Under the pieces are notes generated by a model. It was not told the DNA's origin, made no database searches, and saw nothing but the letters and a program-made list of their open reading frames with translations. Source: Pisaster brevispinus (lineage: Eukaryota; Echinodermata; Asteroidea; Forcipulatida; Asteriidae). Taken from it: a DNA stretch of 64,000 nucleotides. The DNA lies in the NCBI GenBank assembly GCA_023634235.1, contig JAMKCF010000003.1, forward strand, positions 24,026,742-24,090,741. Reading direction: 5' to 3'. Below, in pieces: positions 11,221 through 25,200 of the stretch. The stretch's first letter is position 1; the number at the start of each line of letters is the position of its first letter. Both the position numbers and the translations under genes were made by a program.

Positions 11221-11924
11221 GTGCCACAACCCTTGTCAAACAACAACTGAAACAACAATTAGGAAAAAAACCTAGTAATCAAATCAATCAATCAATAAAA
11301 TTAAGTACAGTGAATATTATATATCAATTGCAGTAGAATAACTGCTGAACCTCAAGTTTCAATATTTAAACCTGCAAGATTTAATTCTTCAAATATTTTG
11401 AATGATAACAATATCTAACACATTTTCTCACAGGTTATAAGCCAAGTTCAGTAATACGATAATATTCAAAATACATCTTCTGCCATGATGTGAATGACCA
11501 ATTTAGCGTCTTAAAACACAGTTGAATTTGTCCTTAAAAAGCTTTGTGGAAAACAAACAATAATAATATATTCATCTTCGTATCAAAATGCACGATACAT
11601 GATTAAGACTTTTGAAATTTTTAAATTGATTCCCATCAAATTGTTGATAAACACACGATACTACCAACGTGTAAAAAGTACAACAAAATAGATGGTCACA
11701 TTTGAAAAGAAAACGACACTTTGTTATATATTTTTATGGATTCATTTTGACACAGCAAATCCAAACAAAAACCAAGTGGTTTTAATTGATGACATAATTG
11801 CATCGTGATACGCATGCGAGCTGCACTGTATACTGCTCTATATGTGCTTTCGTAGTCATGGCAAGGTGGGGGAGTCAAGTATAACCCGCTGCTAATCACG
11901 GGATTCGAACTGGCCTGACGACAC
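10504..11924. other. Intergenic; poly-C/poly-A tract and repeat fragment
   Basis: A C-run followed by an A-run of more than 25 bases lies at about 11177-11214. The block at 10960-11150 resembles the intronic repeat at 5390-5660. The ORFs over the homopolymers are artefacts. Confidence 0.55.
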
Positions 11925-11926
11925 GG

Positions 11927-12170
11927 CAGGCTCGGTGGTCTAGCAGTTAAGACATCAGTTCTAGATTGTAGTGGGTTGTGGGTTCGAATCCAACCCGAGT
12001 AGCCCGTGTGTTTCTTCCCTCAGGGCTTGTGAAGCTGCTATCCCCGAGTATACAGTACTTGTCACACATTAGTGCTAAAACATCACAGGCACCCATGTGT
12101 ACAAGTCTCCTCAGGCTTGGGAGCTACAGTATTAAGTTCACTTATGAGGCATCCTAAGGTTTTATCATAG
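11927..12170 (+). mobile_element. tRNA-derived SINE (head with A and B boxes)
   Basis: The head reads ggtggtctagcagttaagac (A-box region) and gtgggttcgaatccaac (B box) in tRNA spacing, with a partial acceptor pairing ctcgg/ccgag. A non-tRNA body follows. It is not a functional tRNA because the arms are incomplete. Confidence 0.6.
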
Positions 12171-13960
12171 TATTTATTTTGAATTCATAAACCAATCAAA
12201 ATACCATTTATAATATAGCGCTAAAATCAAGTCCACTTATGAGGCATCCTTGGTTTCATTATACATTTTTTTAAAATCATCTATTCATCAATCGTTCAGT
12301 CAAAATTTCATTTATAATGTTGCGCCAGAATCAAAAGTTATCTCTAAGGTCCCTCAGTCAAAAAAAGAAAAGAAAAGAATGGTTAGTATGAAGCCTGCTG
12401 GAACAGATCCGCTTTGAGGAGTTTCTTGAATAATGTTGAATGAACACATGTGTTCAATGGTATCTCTGATTTATGCAAAACAACATGTTCCTCTCACGTG
12501 ACATTATTTGAGACAGAACAACTTATCAATTAACTGCAAATGGTATCAAGTTGATAAAAAGTAGTAATACGATTTTTTTTTTAAATCATCAATGCATTCA
12601 AATCATCATTACGAATCGTACATTTAACACAAAAATCAAAGTTGATTCAAATCTAAAAGTGATAATGCAGGAAACGAAAACAAAAACCAGCTATACATTA
12701 AAGATTGTGCGCACTCTTTGTAATTTTATCCGCATTATGGCCGCGACCAACCAAGCGACTTTGGCTGCGGCTATGGCTTTTGGCTCTGCCGCTGTAAGAA
12801 TAAGCCTCTTCAGCGGTCCAGTCATAGCCACTGATGTAGCCATTAATTTGAGTAAATTGTCTAGGGTGAAAGGTAGTACGTAGTCAGGGTACCACACAGC
12901 CCGCGAAGACAAACAGAAACATGCGCCTTAAAACTGAAACCCAGAAAAAGTTCACTTCAGTCATAACGAAAACATACACAGCAAAACACATTTGTTTCTG
13001 TTCTAACAAGGGCTCGATAAAAGTTCAAATGAGGCATTGTTGAAAGCATATACACAATTCACAAACGTTCACCCATGGTGTGTATGTTCTCCCCTATAAA
13101 ACTGGACTTCTGTAAACAATACAGAGAAACAAGAAAACACTTTCATATTTCAGAGTGCATCCGTAGTATAGGCATAAACAATTGCACTGGGGGATAAAGA
13201 ATTATATAACAATTTGGTTTTGACTGTAGACTGATATGTGATCTGGGGACTGCAGGCTTTCCCTGAATCCTGTGCCTAGTAGGAGTCCAGTGCTTAGTCC
13301 CACATCGGTGTATGGTAAAACAAAATATTTTGTACTACAACAACCTTCAAACAGACATCTTGAAACGGTACTATTTCCAACACAAAACAATGAATGCTAC
13401 AAAACTCCCCAAACTCACTAACTACTCCTTTCCGTTTTGGACAAAAAGTCACCCTTTACGAACTATTAATTTTTGGCATAGTTATTATCATTAGATAAAT
13501 TAATATTAATTTACTTAATCTAGATAGACTGAGTGACCCGTGACACTGTTTCCACAAGAGCCCCAGAGCCAGCAGGCACAAAGTGTACACACTCACTGAC
13601 CGAGAAAATACACAAGCTGACATTTAATGGTGATTGCACTGTTACAACTCTAAATTCTTCAGCTGTGATTTTCCTTTTTACAAGTCGTGAACTGTATTTG
13701 GTTGTGCAAAAGTGAAACGCCCTGAAAATGGGCAGCAATTTCCTTTTTGGTTTTCGAGCAATAAAACTCCGTGAATGACCACGGGATGTAATTTACAGTA
13801 ATGGGTCTACAGACTCCCTACATCACCGCACATGGGAAAAAGAAGACTGTGACAAATTAACATCTTCAAGCAAGTACAAAGACCTACGGAAACCCAAACC
13901 TTAAGTCAGGAGAACATCTGAAAAATCACAGGCCTGCTTCCTATACCAATATAGTGTAAT
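12171..13960. other. Intergenic, no supported gene
   Basis: ORFs on both strands around 12690-12910 form an Ala-rich reading caused by a local gct/gcc-rich stretch. I see no splice sites or known motif. The rest is AT-rich. Confidence 0.5.
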
Positions 13961-14032
13961 GTAGTATCTTGCCTGCCCGGAAATGCCATGGAATTTAACC
14001 AAATTTTAAAAACTTTATTACACATTCAACAT

Positions 14033-14350
14033 GTGTGTCATGGCCTAGCGGTTAAGAGCACCGGATTCAAGCTCTGGTGTTTGATCAGCAGAGTGTGGGT
14101 TCGAGTCCCAGTCGTGACACTTGTGTCCTTAAGCAAGACACTTAACCATGATTGCTTCGTAAAGTTGGGGAGGTAGTGCTTTCTGCTCTACCAGCCAGGC
14201 TTCTGATGGATGATACCCAAGCCTACATCCGTATGGACTGTAAAGGGGGGTAACCCTGTTTCAGTCCCAGGAGTAGGTGGCAACGGCCCCTGGAAAAATA
14301 GTTGATTGTAGCCCACACCAGGCCTTGTGTGTCTGGCGACAGTCTAATAA
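14033..14350 (+). mobile_element. tRNA-Leu-derived SINE, copy 1
   Basis: The head gtcatggcctagcggttaag, cttcaagctct-type anticodon arm and gtgggttcgagtcccag follow the layout of tRNA-Leu(CAA) with a long variable arm. The body (ttctgctctaccagccaggc, gggtaaccctgtttc, caggagtaggtggcaac) recurs at 30345-30718. It is flanked by two related segments (13963-14030 and 14460-14537) sharing gtaatgtagt, cttgcctgcc and gaaatgccatgga. Confidence 0.72.
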
Positions 14351-14440
14351 TAAAGAAATTTTCAGTTTCAGATGTGGGAGGAAAACCCCCACCCACGCAA
14401 TCAGGTTGGGACTGAAAACCCAAATCAACATGCAAGGCTG
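14336..14440 (-). mobile_element. SINE family 2 fragment
   Basis: Read on the minus strand it has gggttttcagtcc, cctgattgcgtgggt, ttttcctcccacatctg and gaaac, the body of the SINE seen complete at 62447-62690. The tRNA-like head is missing. Confidence 0.55.
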
Positions 14441-14569
14441 TGGTCCGATGTGAGGTTCAATAGTGTAATGTAGTGTCTTGCCTGCCGGGAAATGCCATGG
14501 AATTCAACAAAACTGTTCAACTTTATTACACATCCAGTAGTGTAAGTGCAAATAGCAGGATAGTAACCA

Positions 14570-14713
14570 GGAAACGATGGGAAAACCCACGCAATCAGGT
14601 ATGGACTGAAAACCCAATCAACATTCAAGGCTCTGGTCCGACCGTGAAATTCATACCAGGGATGAGGTAAAAGGCACGGAAAGAGACCACTGAGCCAACA
14701 TGCTGGTCCCCAA
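14570..14713 (-). mobile_element. SINE family 2 with tRNA-like head
   Basis: On the minus strand a head with ggctcagtggtctctt (A-box-like) leads into gattgggttttcagtcc and cctgattgcgtgggttttcc. It is the same body as at 62447-62690 and is truncated at the 3' side. Confidence 0.55.
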
Positions 14714-15674
14714 ATATATGTTTTTGTAAATACTTTTTTTTGGTAAACACGGAGACACAATCTCTATTATTAAAGTGTTTGTTAATTATTCCTCCACCAA
14801 TATGCAGTTATATTGCCTCAACCCTTCAACTTTGGTTTATATTTAAAACATTTTAAGTCAGTGATCAAATCCTAGTTGGGTTTCTTGGACACAAGTACCC
14901 ATCAACATATGATTACTGCCTTTTCTACACTACTAAAAAAAAACTCCTTCTTGGAAACGATTCTGACCCGTGTAAGTTTTACCATAGAGCAAGGAAACGC
15001 ATCCTCGCTCTATGGTTTGACTCACCAATAATTGACACACTACAACATTAACATTTCATTCCAGAATTTTGAATTGCTGGATCCATGTCAAAACCAAACC
15101 AACTCAGGAGGTGGTGGGTTGAGGGTTCTTGACCAGTGTCAAGAATAAGAACGGTGTTTGAGACTGTGATTGGTCATTCTATTAAGGGGAGGAGCTTAAT
15201 GGTTCATCTATTATACATGGTACCCCTGTTGTCGAATGTGATTATCTGTTCAGCCTGAACGCGCCATTTGTTTAGGGTTTTTTTGGTTTTATCTTAGGGG
15301 TATTCCTTGACAATGTTTGTGGAAGGACGGCCTTGTTTTTCCTTGCCACTCACTGGCTTGGTATTTTATACAATTTTGAACATTTGTAATTTGTTTTTGT
15401 TTTTCTCAGTCAAAGTTCTATTTGTGGATTGTACCATTGAACTACTATTAGGGATTTGCCAGAGTGAAGTTTAATAGTTTTTTTTTTTTTTTTTAAATAC
15501 CAATCCTTCAAAAAAATATATAAATTGTTATCATTAGGTTAAGACTCAACCTACTGATTAAAGAGACAGTCTATGGCACGACCAAAAACCTCTCTTGATC
15601 TGATATATCATCCCTGATTAAAATAGTTTCTTGGGATTTCGAATTAAAATTCACCCGTTCAGTTTTGCTTGTGC
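14714..15674. other. Intergenic between repeats and the ACOX3 3' end
   Basis: It contains a short hairpin (ccatagagc / gctctatgg near 14982-15016) and T-runs. No gene was seen. Confidence 0.5.
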
Positions 15675-16111
15675 TTTATTACTTGGTTATTACTCATAAA
15701 TAAATTTGGATACATCTGCCCAACAACACACACAATGATCAAGAATAAACCATCGGTGAACCATGGCACCGAAGTCTGAAAATTTTAAAACTTTTGCATG
15801 AGAATTTAAAAACACTCCTTCCGACAGATCAGCATTAAATAATCCCCACCTCCATGAGCTCTGTTTTATAATAAAACCATAGTGTAGAAATTTGGTTGGC
15901 TTTAACAGATTTTGAAAGTGAAAGACATAGTGAGGAGACGATCACAAGCAATGTACATGGCGTTTCGGCCGGTACCCCGCTTCTGCTAAGCAGGCATTTT
16001 GTGCCGAGCAGATTTCTATGAAACTGTCACCGACTATTTTAAAGCAGAGGATAACTCCGCGTAGTTTCATTTGCTTGCAGCTCTGGACAAAAGTTTGTTC
16101 CGTCTGGCGAC
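15675..16111 (-). terminator. ACOX3 3' UTR with polyadenylation signal
   Basis: On the minus strand an AATAAA (plus-strand TTTATT at 15675-15680) lies about 430 nt after the stop codon. It is a plausible transcript end; other signals may be used. Confidence 0.45.
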
Positions 16112-16216
16112 TCAAAGTTTGGACGAAGTTGTCTTGTTGACGAACTCTTTCCACCAAGTTGGCCGCTCCAAGCTTCCGGGGGTCTCCAGGAATGAAGAGT
16201 AAAGGCGTTTGTATAC
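16112..16216 (-). CDS. ACOX3: ACOX3 coding exon 15, stop and PTS1
   Basis: The acceptor ctatctag precedes [20 protein letters not shown], then [14 protein letters not shown] and TGA. The last three residues, SKL, are the canonical peroxisome import signal read by PEX5. The WW and SKL positions match vertebrate ACOX3. The ORFs running through 16039-16347 in other frames are shadows. Confidence 0.95.
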   Translation of the reverse strand, partial: VYKRLYSSFLETPGSLERPTWWKEFVNKTTSSKL

Positions 16217-19200
16217 CTAGATAGGATAAAAACAGATATCAAATTAATCAACACTATCATCTTCATCAACTTCCTTACACCTAGCAGTGTCCCAGGCTGA
16301 TTAAATCGCACTAAATTTTGGACTGTGTACTGGCAGGGCTGATTCAATCGACCCTATTTATAACGCCTTTTCATTGGTTTAAATACATCACAGAACCTGA
16401 CCTTAAAATGACCTTTGTGAAAGTTTAAGTTGTAAGCCAAATAAAGTTTGGGATGTCAGTTTTGAACTTGTGTACAATTTGACTGCAGTCATTGTTTCTA
16501 TATTTTATTTGTCATCAACAATCTATTCCTTATCCTTAATAACTTCAGTCTCATTGTAAGTAAGCAAGTCAATAATCTGTGAACAGTTTCTCACTACAAA
16601 GTAAAAGACAAAAGATCGGGTTTGGGGTGGGAGGGGGGGGGCGGGGGAGCCAACTGACCTGCCCATCAGAGGCACCAATAGTTGAGTTGAGGACGAAATC
16701 AGGAGGAGCGAAGACGTCTACAAGAGCCACGGCTTCATCTTTGAGTTGAGAGCAGAGGGTTAAGATGGCATTGCGAATCAGATGAGACGGCTGACTGCCA
16801 GAGAAGAAACCTCCTGACGGGGAAATGTCGATATCAAGAAAATATTATAGAAATTCCTCGACATTCAAACTTTCTAGTCTTTGAGAAACTTGTCATACAC
16901 TAATCTGAGACAATTTCACTGAATTACTATTTTAGAATGTTTCAATGTTTTTGCTTGTTAATTTTATAACGTCTTCCTTCCCTAACCACTTCTTGTTGGA
17001 TCACATCTTTTCCAAAAATGGACATTGAACACCAGGAACAACTTCAGAACGTCCTATTTTGGTTCCGGTCTGTTGACCTGCTGACATATGAATTACTTTA
17101 AAAGGTTAAAAAGTTTCAGAAAATTGTGAAAATACCGACGGGAAGTGGTCAAGAGAGTAGTGCAAAGTTAATGTACTGAATACGCAGAAGTTAACCTTTT
17201 GCTGCTTAGCAAGAATTAGTTTGTGAGCTTAGCAGTTCCGTAAAATTGACCAACGTTTTTATTGCCATGTTTGAATTAGTGGCTGCGGCTGTTGCTAAGA
17301 GTGTTACTAAGGGCAACCTATGGTAATTAGTAATTACATGTTAACGTGGCAATCAAGCAGCAGTCGCTAATCAGCCATGTGTGAGATAGATTTGAATAAC
17401 ATCTGGTACAATGAATGACTTGCTTAGCCACACAGATGCCGCTTAAATTTACATTCCTCAGACTATAGAGACAGTTGCTATGTCACATGACTCGGGGCAA
17501 GCTTTTGTATAGCAACCTCCAGATGAGCAAACCCTGGTTCCAATGTGGCATACACATTCATTCAGAAGTGTGTCTGGGTGTTCGCCGTCTTTTACGTAAC
17601 TACGCAAAAGCTTGCCCCGAACCATGAGACAGAGAAACTGTCTCTATAGTCTGAGGAAAATCAAATTTAAGCTGTAAGTTGTGACTAAGCAAGTCATGGT
17701 ACCAAACACTATTCAAATCTAAACTCGTAAATGGCTTAATATTCAGACACAGCCTATCATACCTTGGTACAATGTTGCAGCATGTTTTTCCAGACTCCAT
17801 AGTCCATACAAACTACACATCTTCAGCAACACTTCTCTGATGGAGGGGGCCATGTCGTTACTCTGACAAAACTTGTAGAAGACTTCAAGTGTCGCATGCT
17901 GAAAAAAAAAAATATATATATATCGATATCTGCTAAGCACAAAGTAGTCAAGATTTTATTTAAAGGTATTAAACAGGATTGGAAAGAATAAAAAACATCA
18001 CTGCATAATTTGAGTCTGAAAGCTTACTGATAGTTCACACTAGAACCATTTTTCTGTGAAGTATTTCCCTCTGGCTGTTACAACCAAAATTAAGGACAAT
18101 GCTGAAAATTGTGCATGGTTTTTTCACTTTTTTTTCTCCAAACTCACACAATGGATTATGCAAAAATTTTCACAGGTTTGGTATTTCATGCATATGGTTG
18201 ATCACAAAAAAAACATGAACCCTGTCTACGACTATTTTGTCAGCTCTACCAATCCTGTATAATATTTTTAAAATATCAAGTAACAAAACGCAAGGGAAAT
18301 GGACAAGGCAGTACGACACACATCCCTTAATTACATCAGTTCAAAGCATACTACTGTAACCTCTTCGCAAACTGTCTTTGGAGGTTGTGGCGTTCCTTAA
18401 TCTTTTGTTTCGTATAAAGTCTTTATACAGCAAACTTTCCTGCCATCAGCCTATGTCGATGTCACTGTAATTCAAAACAGTCGATCCATGAATTTCATTG
18501 GTTTCACTATGGATCGAGAAGACTTACAACTTTATTAACCAGAGTTCCACAGAAAAATCTTGCGAATGCAATGATCAGTTGATCATTTATGTAAACTTCA
18601 CTAATTCTGGTTTGACAGCTTTGTTGATATATACAATACTAAAAAAGTAGCCGTGTTAGTCTGATAGATAACACAAGGAAGGTAGTGGTAGCACTTAAAG
18701 ACTAACTAATTACATAAAAAGCTGCATGAGCTTTCGTAGCAATGTAATAGAAGAAAAAGATACTTGATAGTTAGATAAAAGACGGTTTCAGACTGTAAGG
18801 CTTCGCCGCGTTTAAGTATACTGTAAAATGGCCCCCACATTTCCTTGCAAAATTATTATGCTAATATTGAGGTCAAATGCTTAAAGGTTCCATGCAAGTT
18901 AGGCAGGTCGCATGCAAATAGGCAGGTCGCATATAAATAAATGTGTAAAATTAAGCTAGCAATAACACAATGCGTTCTTGGAAACTACAGAGTTTTTATT
19001 TAAATTGATGAGCTAACCTCGATGTAAGCGATAGCGAGCGACCGACAGAAGTACACCTGGCTGTCATTGCGTGCAGTGAAGAGATCTTTGCCTCGTTGGG
19101 TTTCAGTCTTCAGTTTGGACATACTCTCCTGTAGCAGATAAACCACTAACCACTTGTAGATGGCAAGAGAGACTGCAAACAGGCAAGAATAGAGGAGACT

Positions 19201-22200
19201 AAATTATTATACCAGCCCGCTTCATACTTCATGCTAATTGTGAAAGCGAAGCAAGTTTTCTTGCACAGGCTTGGAATTTCAACTTTGAGAGAAAACAAGG
19301 AAGGCAGCGGTAGCATTTCAAGAATAACTAATTACATACAAAACAGCATGAACTTTCGTAGCAACAACTATTTCATCAGATGCAATGAAGGGGACAAGCC
19401 AAGTACATGCTATAAATACAAGAAAGTAACGGGTGAATGAATCCAATACCAAAAGATGGAGTAGGGCAAGGCCATTTTCATTTTGCAAAGGGCACTTGGG
19501 AAAACTTACACTCCATGGACAAAGTTTTGAAGGGGCACCAAGGCCAAGACCCAGGGAAACACAACAGAGGCCCTCTGTGGCCTCCTTGTAATCCCAGGCC
19601 TACTGCATCACGATTGGCAAACAGCGCGTACTGACTGTTCACGTCACCATGATTTGCTTCGTATTCGCTCCTGCGTGAAGTATGGACCAGGCTTTCCTAC
19701 TCAGTGTGATATTCCTTACCCTCAGGAGCCATGACGTCGCTCTCTGTGGTGCAACTAAACCTCCGTTGTAGAATGTTCTCCATGTCATCCATGAAATCAA
19801 CAGTTTCCATTGTGGACCACATCGCCTCTCCATCTGTGGGTCGACAGACAATAACAGACATCATTCAATAACAATAATCAGTTCTTATGTATCCCTTTAT
19901 CTACAAACTTCCCTTAGTGCTTAAAAGTAGGGTCATACTGATGATGAAAACCCCCAAAAAACTGTGTAATTTCTACCCAAAAGTTTACTTGTTATAAAGA
20001 TGGTAATGGTGGTAAGCATCCTGCGAAATTAATCTTGTCTGAAACGCCCGTTGATAAGAAATCGAAAAACTTGAATCTCCTAACTCACCTCAAGGTGAGT
20101 TTTTGAGGTTAAAATTTCAGTGAATGTTGCCACCAAAGATGGGGTTGGTACCCGCTACATTTGGCTAAACGTGAATGGGATCGATGTTCTTGATGCAAAA
20201 ACCAAGACAGTTATTTGCTGTTTTCTCAACAAGTATAGTAGTTACAGTGTCTTTAAAGACAATTAGGCCAACAAATCAACATTACTTTGACAAAAACCCA
20301 ACCATGACCCTACCTTTAAAGATGGGTATGCTAAGTTTTCGAATTATTAAACCCATTTATATAGCCTTTGCAAGGGTTTACACACTTAAAGGTATAATCT
20401 GCTCCCAGAAACACCGGGGCAAACCCCGTATCTTAACAATAAGTGCACTGGATTTTTTTTACATGCATTACACAACGCATGGGACCAATGGCTTTAAATC
20501 CCGTCCGAAGGTAAAGCAATAATGGTCAAGTGCTTCCTCAAGGACATCAGTGTCAAGACCGGGAATCGAACCCACACTCTGCTGATCAGAAACACCAGAG
20601 CTCGAGTCCGGCCACTTCAGTCATATGAGATGGAGCTGACCTTTCTGCTTACAGTAACCAACTTGCCCACTTGAAATCAACTTCTAACTCCGCTGATTTC
20701 CAATAAAATCGAAACTTTCTAAAAAGTGTCATCTGCTCTTTTATCTCCTCTTGCACACTCTGCATTCTTATCCTGTCCTGCCTCCTTACGAGTGACAGCC
20801 CAGACCTCAGACATCAACCTACCTGTCTTCTTCGCTTGAGCTAGACTGATCAGGAAGTTGCTTGTTTGTATCAGCAAGACGTTATTGTCACCTTCGTAGG
20901 TACAGTTGGGGTCATGGTCATTGCGAATCTCACCGAAGCCACTGGCTGCAAAACAGTCAGAGTGAAAGTCATTGTACGTAGTAAACAAGATCTTTCAGAG
21001 GGTCAAAATCCGTGTTCGCATTGGATTGATAATTAACCGAGACCATAGGTAACATTCCAATGCGTAAATCTTACCGGTGTCCGCACTTGAATTATTTGAC
21101 GGAGGTAAACTAACCGCGATGATGGTGAAACAAACTGACTGACTAAATAAAAACACATGGGGGTGCTACGCCAGTGACCTTTAACTAGATGTGACAAAAT
21201 ACATGACCTAGCTTGTAACCAATGGTTGAAGAGAAGCACAGCAAATAAAAGTAAGAAAAACAACATAAGCAAAGGGACGCAATTTCTAAGTTCTGTATAC
21301 GGCCTTGACAACAATTAAACTACCTGTTAGACTTGGTTAAGTTACCTGGGTGAAATTGGACTGGACTTAAAATGGTCAAGTCACCCATTTTTTTGGTTAG
21401 TTTACCCCCAAAAGCCTAATGTGAACACTGCTATAGTAAATCTGAGGAAGAAAGAAATTGCTTCCTTCTTGACATTTGTGAAAGTATTCAAGGCTGTACA
21501 TTGGACCTAATTTCATAAAACTGCTTAAGAACAAAAAATAAGCTAAGCACAACAAAATTATGCTTACCAAAATAAAGTTACCTGTAAAATACCATATCAC
21601 ATGTACAATTTGTGACTGGTATCCTGCTCATTTCTGCTTAGCAGGAAGTTGTTAAACAGTATTTTCTGCTTAAGCAGCTCTATAAAATGGGCCCATAGAG
21701 TTGCTTAGGCACATACAGTAACAAAGCACAAGAAAAATTATGCTTACCAGAATAAGGTTACCAACCAAAATACCATGTAATATGTAAACTTACCATCTAA
21801 CACTGGTATCCTGCTTACATTTGCTTAGCAAACAAATGTTTAAAAAATTGTATGCTTATGCTCTATGATTGGGCCCTGTGTCCAATTTTTTAAAAAGCTT
21901 TAAACGAAAAATTGCTCGGCATTGAAAAATCTTGCTCGGCATTGAAATTCTTGCTGAACAACAATAGGTTACCAGCCAAACTGGCATGTACTAATACCAT
22001 TATTCTTATTTTAATGGATTTACCCCAGAGGAATCCATGGCCACCACAAGCCTCTCTACATTCCTGTATCGCATTCCTGGCTGTCCATGTTGTTAGGGGT
22101 TTATTGGCGCTGGTCAGAGCGTGGATCTCACGACTCATCCTCATCTGAAAAAACAACCCCAAACAACAACAACAACAACATCAGGTGAAATAAATAACAT

Positions 22201-25200
22201 ATTATCCTTTAGAAACCCTTTATAAATTGGCCAATCACAACAGCATGCCTAGAACCTATCCTTTAGGCTCCACCTCTTGATGCATTGGTCAAGAACCAGA
22301 TACACCGGCTTAGGCCAAAGTTTCAAACATCTTCACGGTCATGCAGAGAGTACAAGTTTTCAAGATCCTCTTCCCCCCCGCTCACAATTCAGACTTATCA
22401 ACAGTAATTTTTGCAATGTTTATGAATATACATTGTGTATGTAAAGTTTTGTTTGTACCCCCTAAAAAGCACCAAGTAAGAGTCTTAATTTGTAAGCTGT
22501 AGTAGTATTTTGTTTTTGCCGATTTATTTAGTGTTGTAAACGCTTTTTCATTATACAGAAAATGTGTGAATTTAATTTTCCTCCAGTATTTCTTGAGTTA
22601 AAAAATCAACATTTGATTCACCTTTTAAAGTTGTACATAGGCTCTGACCACACAACCCCCCACCTCCCACTCCCCCCATTGTGAAAATCTGAAACCGTGA
22701 AAGTGTTGAGAATTTTCGGACAGCCCCTACAACCCTTGAAACTTACTTGTCTTTCACTTTTGTCTCCGAGGACTGTGGCAATGACAAATTCATTATAGCC
22801 CTCGATCACGTGGAAGGTGAAAACATGCTGGGCATACATGGCTGCCACATACGGTAGTAATCGCCATTGCTGTAAAGAGAAGGACATTTGATAAATATCA
22901 ATCTTAGAATTGAATTTTTGACAACGGGTGACATGCACACTCGCAAATGTTTTTTGTGCCGGAAAATGGATTCCTGACAAAAACCCTGTTTAAAAATGTT
23001 CAGGGGAAGTTTCGATCAGTATGTTCCAAATTGTCCTAAAAAAAAAAGCTTTACTCCTTACGATGATCAACATATGCTGTTTGAAACATTGAGTTGTTCA
23101 AACAATCAGCTTCTTTTCAGCTACAACAAACTTAACCACTTTACGCCGGTTGGCGCATCTATCCGTCAAATATTTCTGGCCTCTGGCGGATGGTTTATTA
23201 CAGCCAGATGACTGACATGAATCCCCACCTGGATATTCCATTGTGTAGCGTGCGCAGGTGTGCAACTACTGCGCTACGCTTTGTTTGACTCGTACAAAGA
23301 GGGACAGTAGGTACTGGCAATCATGCCTCATAATATCTTTTTGTGGAGGTTATTGTGTAATCACTGATCCCAGACCTTTGGCCTGTTGTACAAATGTGGC
23401 ATACAAGAATAGAGGCTGCTGCCATTGTTTATCATTGTTTTTCGGCTCAATGGGAGGCAAGTCCGAGTGTACCCAAAATCGGCCGTGGCTTACAGTCTAG
23501 GGTTCGGCAAATCATGGCGAGTGCCTACTCAATTTTCTCACAAACACCAAATCCCAATTTTCTTTCAAACATAAAGTCCAGTGCTTATTACGAGAACCTT
23601 TGTTGTCTTTCCTTTGACAAGTCAGGGTTTCATTCCTTGCAAGGCTATTTTCAAAGGAAAATGATCACTCAAGAAGCTCCAAAAAGTCCTGAAAAGTAAC
23701 ACCAAAGGTGGGCACAGAAAACTTTTTGGAATACCAACCTGAAGTGGTTAAAGAGATAATATATGCATCAGGTTAAAATAAGTAGCATTTAGTTACTCAC
23801 CTGCAGTTGATATTCTATTACCGAGATTTCCTTCTCAGCTGTAGGTCCAAATTGTTTGCGTACCGCTGAGTAACGGAGAGCGATGCTCAATGCCTTTTTT
23901 AGACTGGTGACGGCCATGCTCGCTATCCCTACCCGGCCGGCTGATAGCGCCCCCAAAGCTGTGCTGAATCTCTTCGTTGGATCCTACACACAAATTGGTC
24001 AAGTTAAATGTTTTTAAAACATCAGCTCTTTTTCGAAACCTCAGCTTCAGCTCTGACTCCGGCTAAGGCTCCATCAGTAAAACAGGCAGATAGGGCTTAA
24101 GCCACAGCCAAAGCCGAAGCTGCAGTTTCAAAAACGTCCATAGAGAAGTATTTATGCAAATCAAGAAGAAATTCTCAATATTCCACTACTTGATGTAAAG
24201 TTGGTTCTGGTATCATTCATTCTAGAAACACTGTCTAGGAAATTGTTAACTTAAAAGGACTTTTAAATAAAAATGTACAGACCAATTTGAAATGTGTTGT
24301 ATGGAAAGTTTTGGGAATTTGACAAAAATTGCACTTGAAGGGTATCAAAGATAGTGCCAATTAAATGAGATTTCTAGAGACTCATAAGAACTCTATCTAT
24401 TGGAAAATGAGTGGATCACACAACTGAATTTGACCTTGGAGCCCTTTTTCATTTGCAATTTCATGACTATGAAAGTAAATCAGTTGGGAATATTTGTCTC
24501 AAGGATAAGCACTAGTTTGAAATGTTCATTTACAATTGTTTTATTTTTTATTACTGAACCTGTACAGTGTCTACTTTGGGTTTGGACAATTTTTTAACAG
24601 GGTCCAACAAAAAGCTTCTACAAAGTTTCTCACTACAACAATTGTCTTTCTTAGCGGTGCATGTATTATTACAGAATTGGTGAGGATTTAATTTCATTCT
24701 GAAAGCTTACTGATTATGAAGTTCATACTAGAACCATTTCTTTTCTGTGAAATATTTCCCTCAGACGGTTGAAGTCATATTCGAGAAAACTGTATCTGAA
24801 CACCTCAACATAACACAACAGCTGATTTCGGTTGTTAACCAAAATTAAGGACATTGTGGTCACACACTGAAAATTGTGAATGGTTTTTTATTTCTTTCTC
24901 CCGACTCAAACAACCGATTAAGCCCAAATTTTCACAGGTTTGTTATTTCATATACATGGTTGATCACACAAAGCATGAACACTGTCCGCCACAATTTTTG
25001 TCAGACCTATCCTATCCAATAGGCCAATCCTGTGCAAATCACCCAAAGTCTTTTCCATACTTTGCACTGTGCAGAGCCTTGTTTGTTCCTGAAAGCCCCT
25101 AAATATCTCTCATACTCTTGACATTCTATAAGAGTGTTTCTAATCGTTGAATCAAGGGTCAAGACTCTGGTCCGAATTCCAGAGGCCAGATGTACTTGAT

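Noticed and set aside
12551..12912. Ala-rich ORFs on both strands
   Set aside because: Compositional effect of a gct/gcc-rich patch. No splice sites, start context or homology.
14033..14115. tRNA-Leu gene
   Set aside because: It has the Leu layout but is followed by the same long body as the copies at 30345 and 55951, so it is a SINE head.
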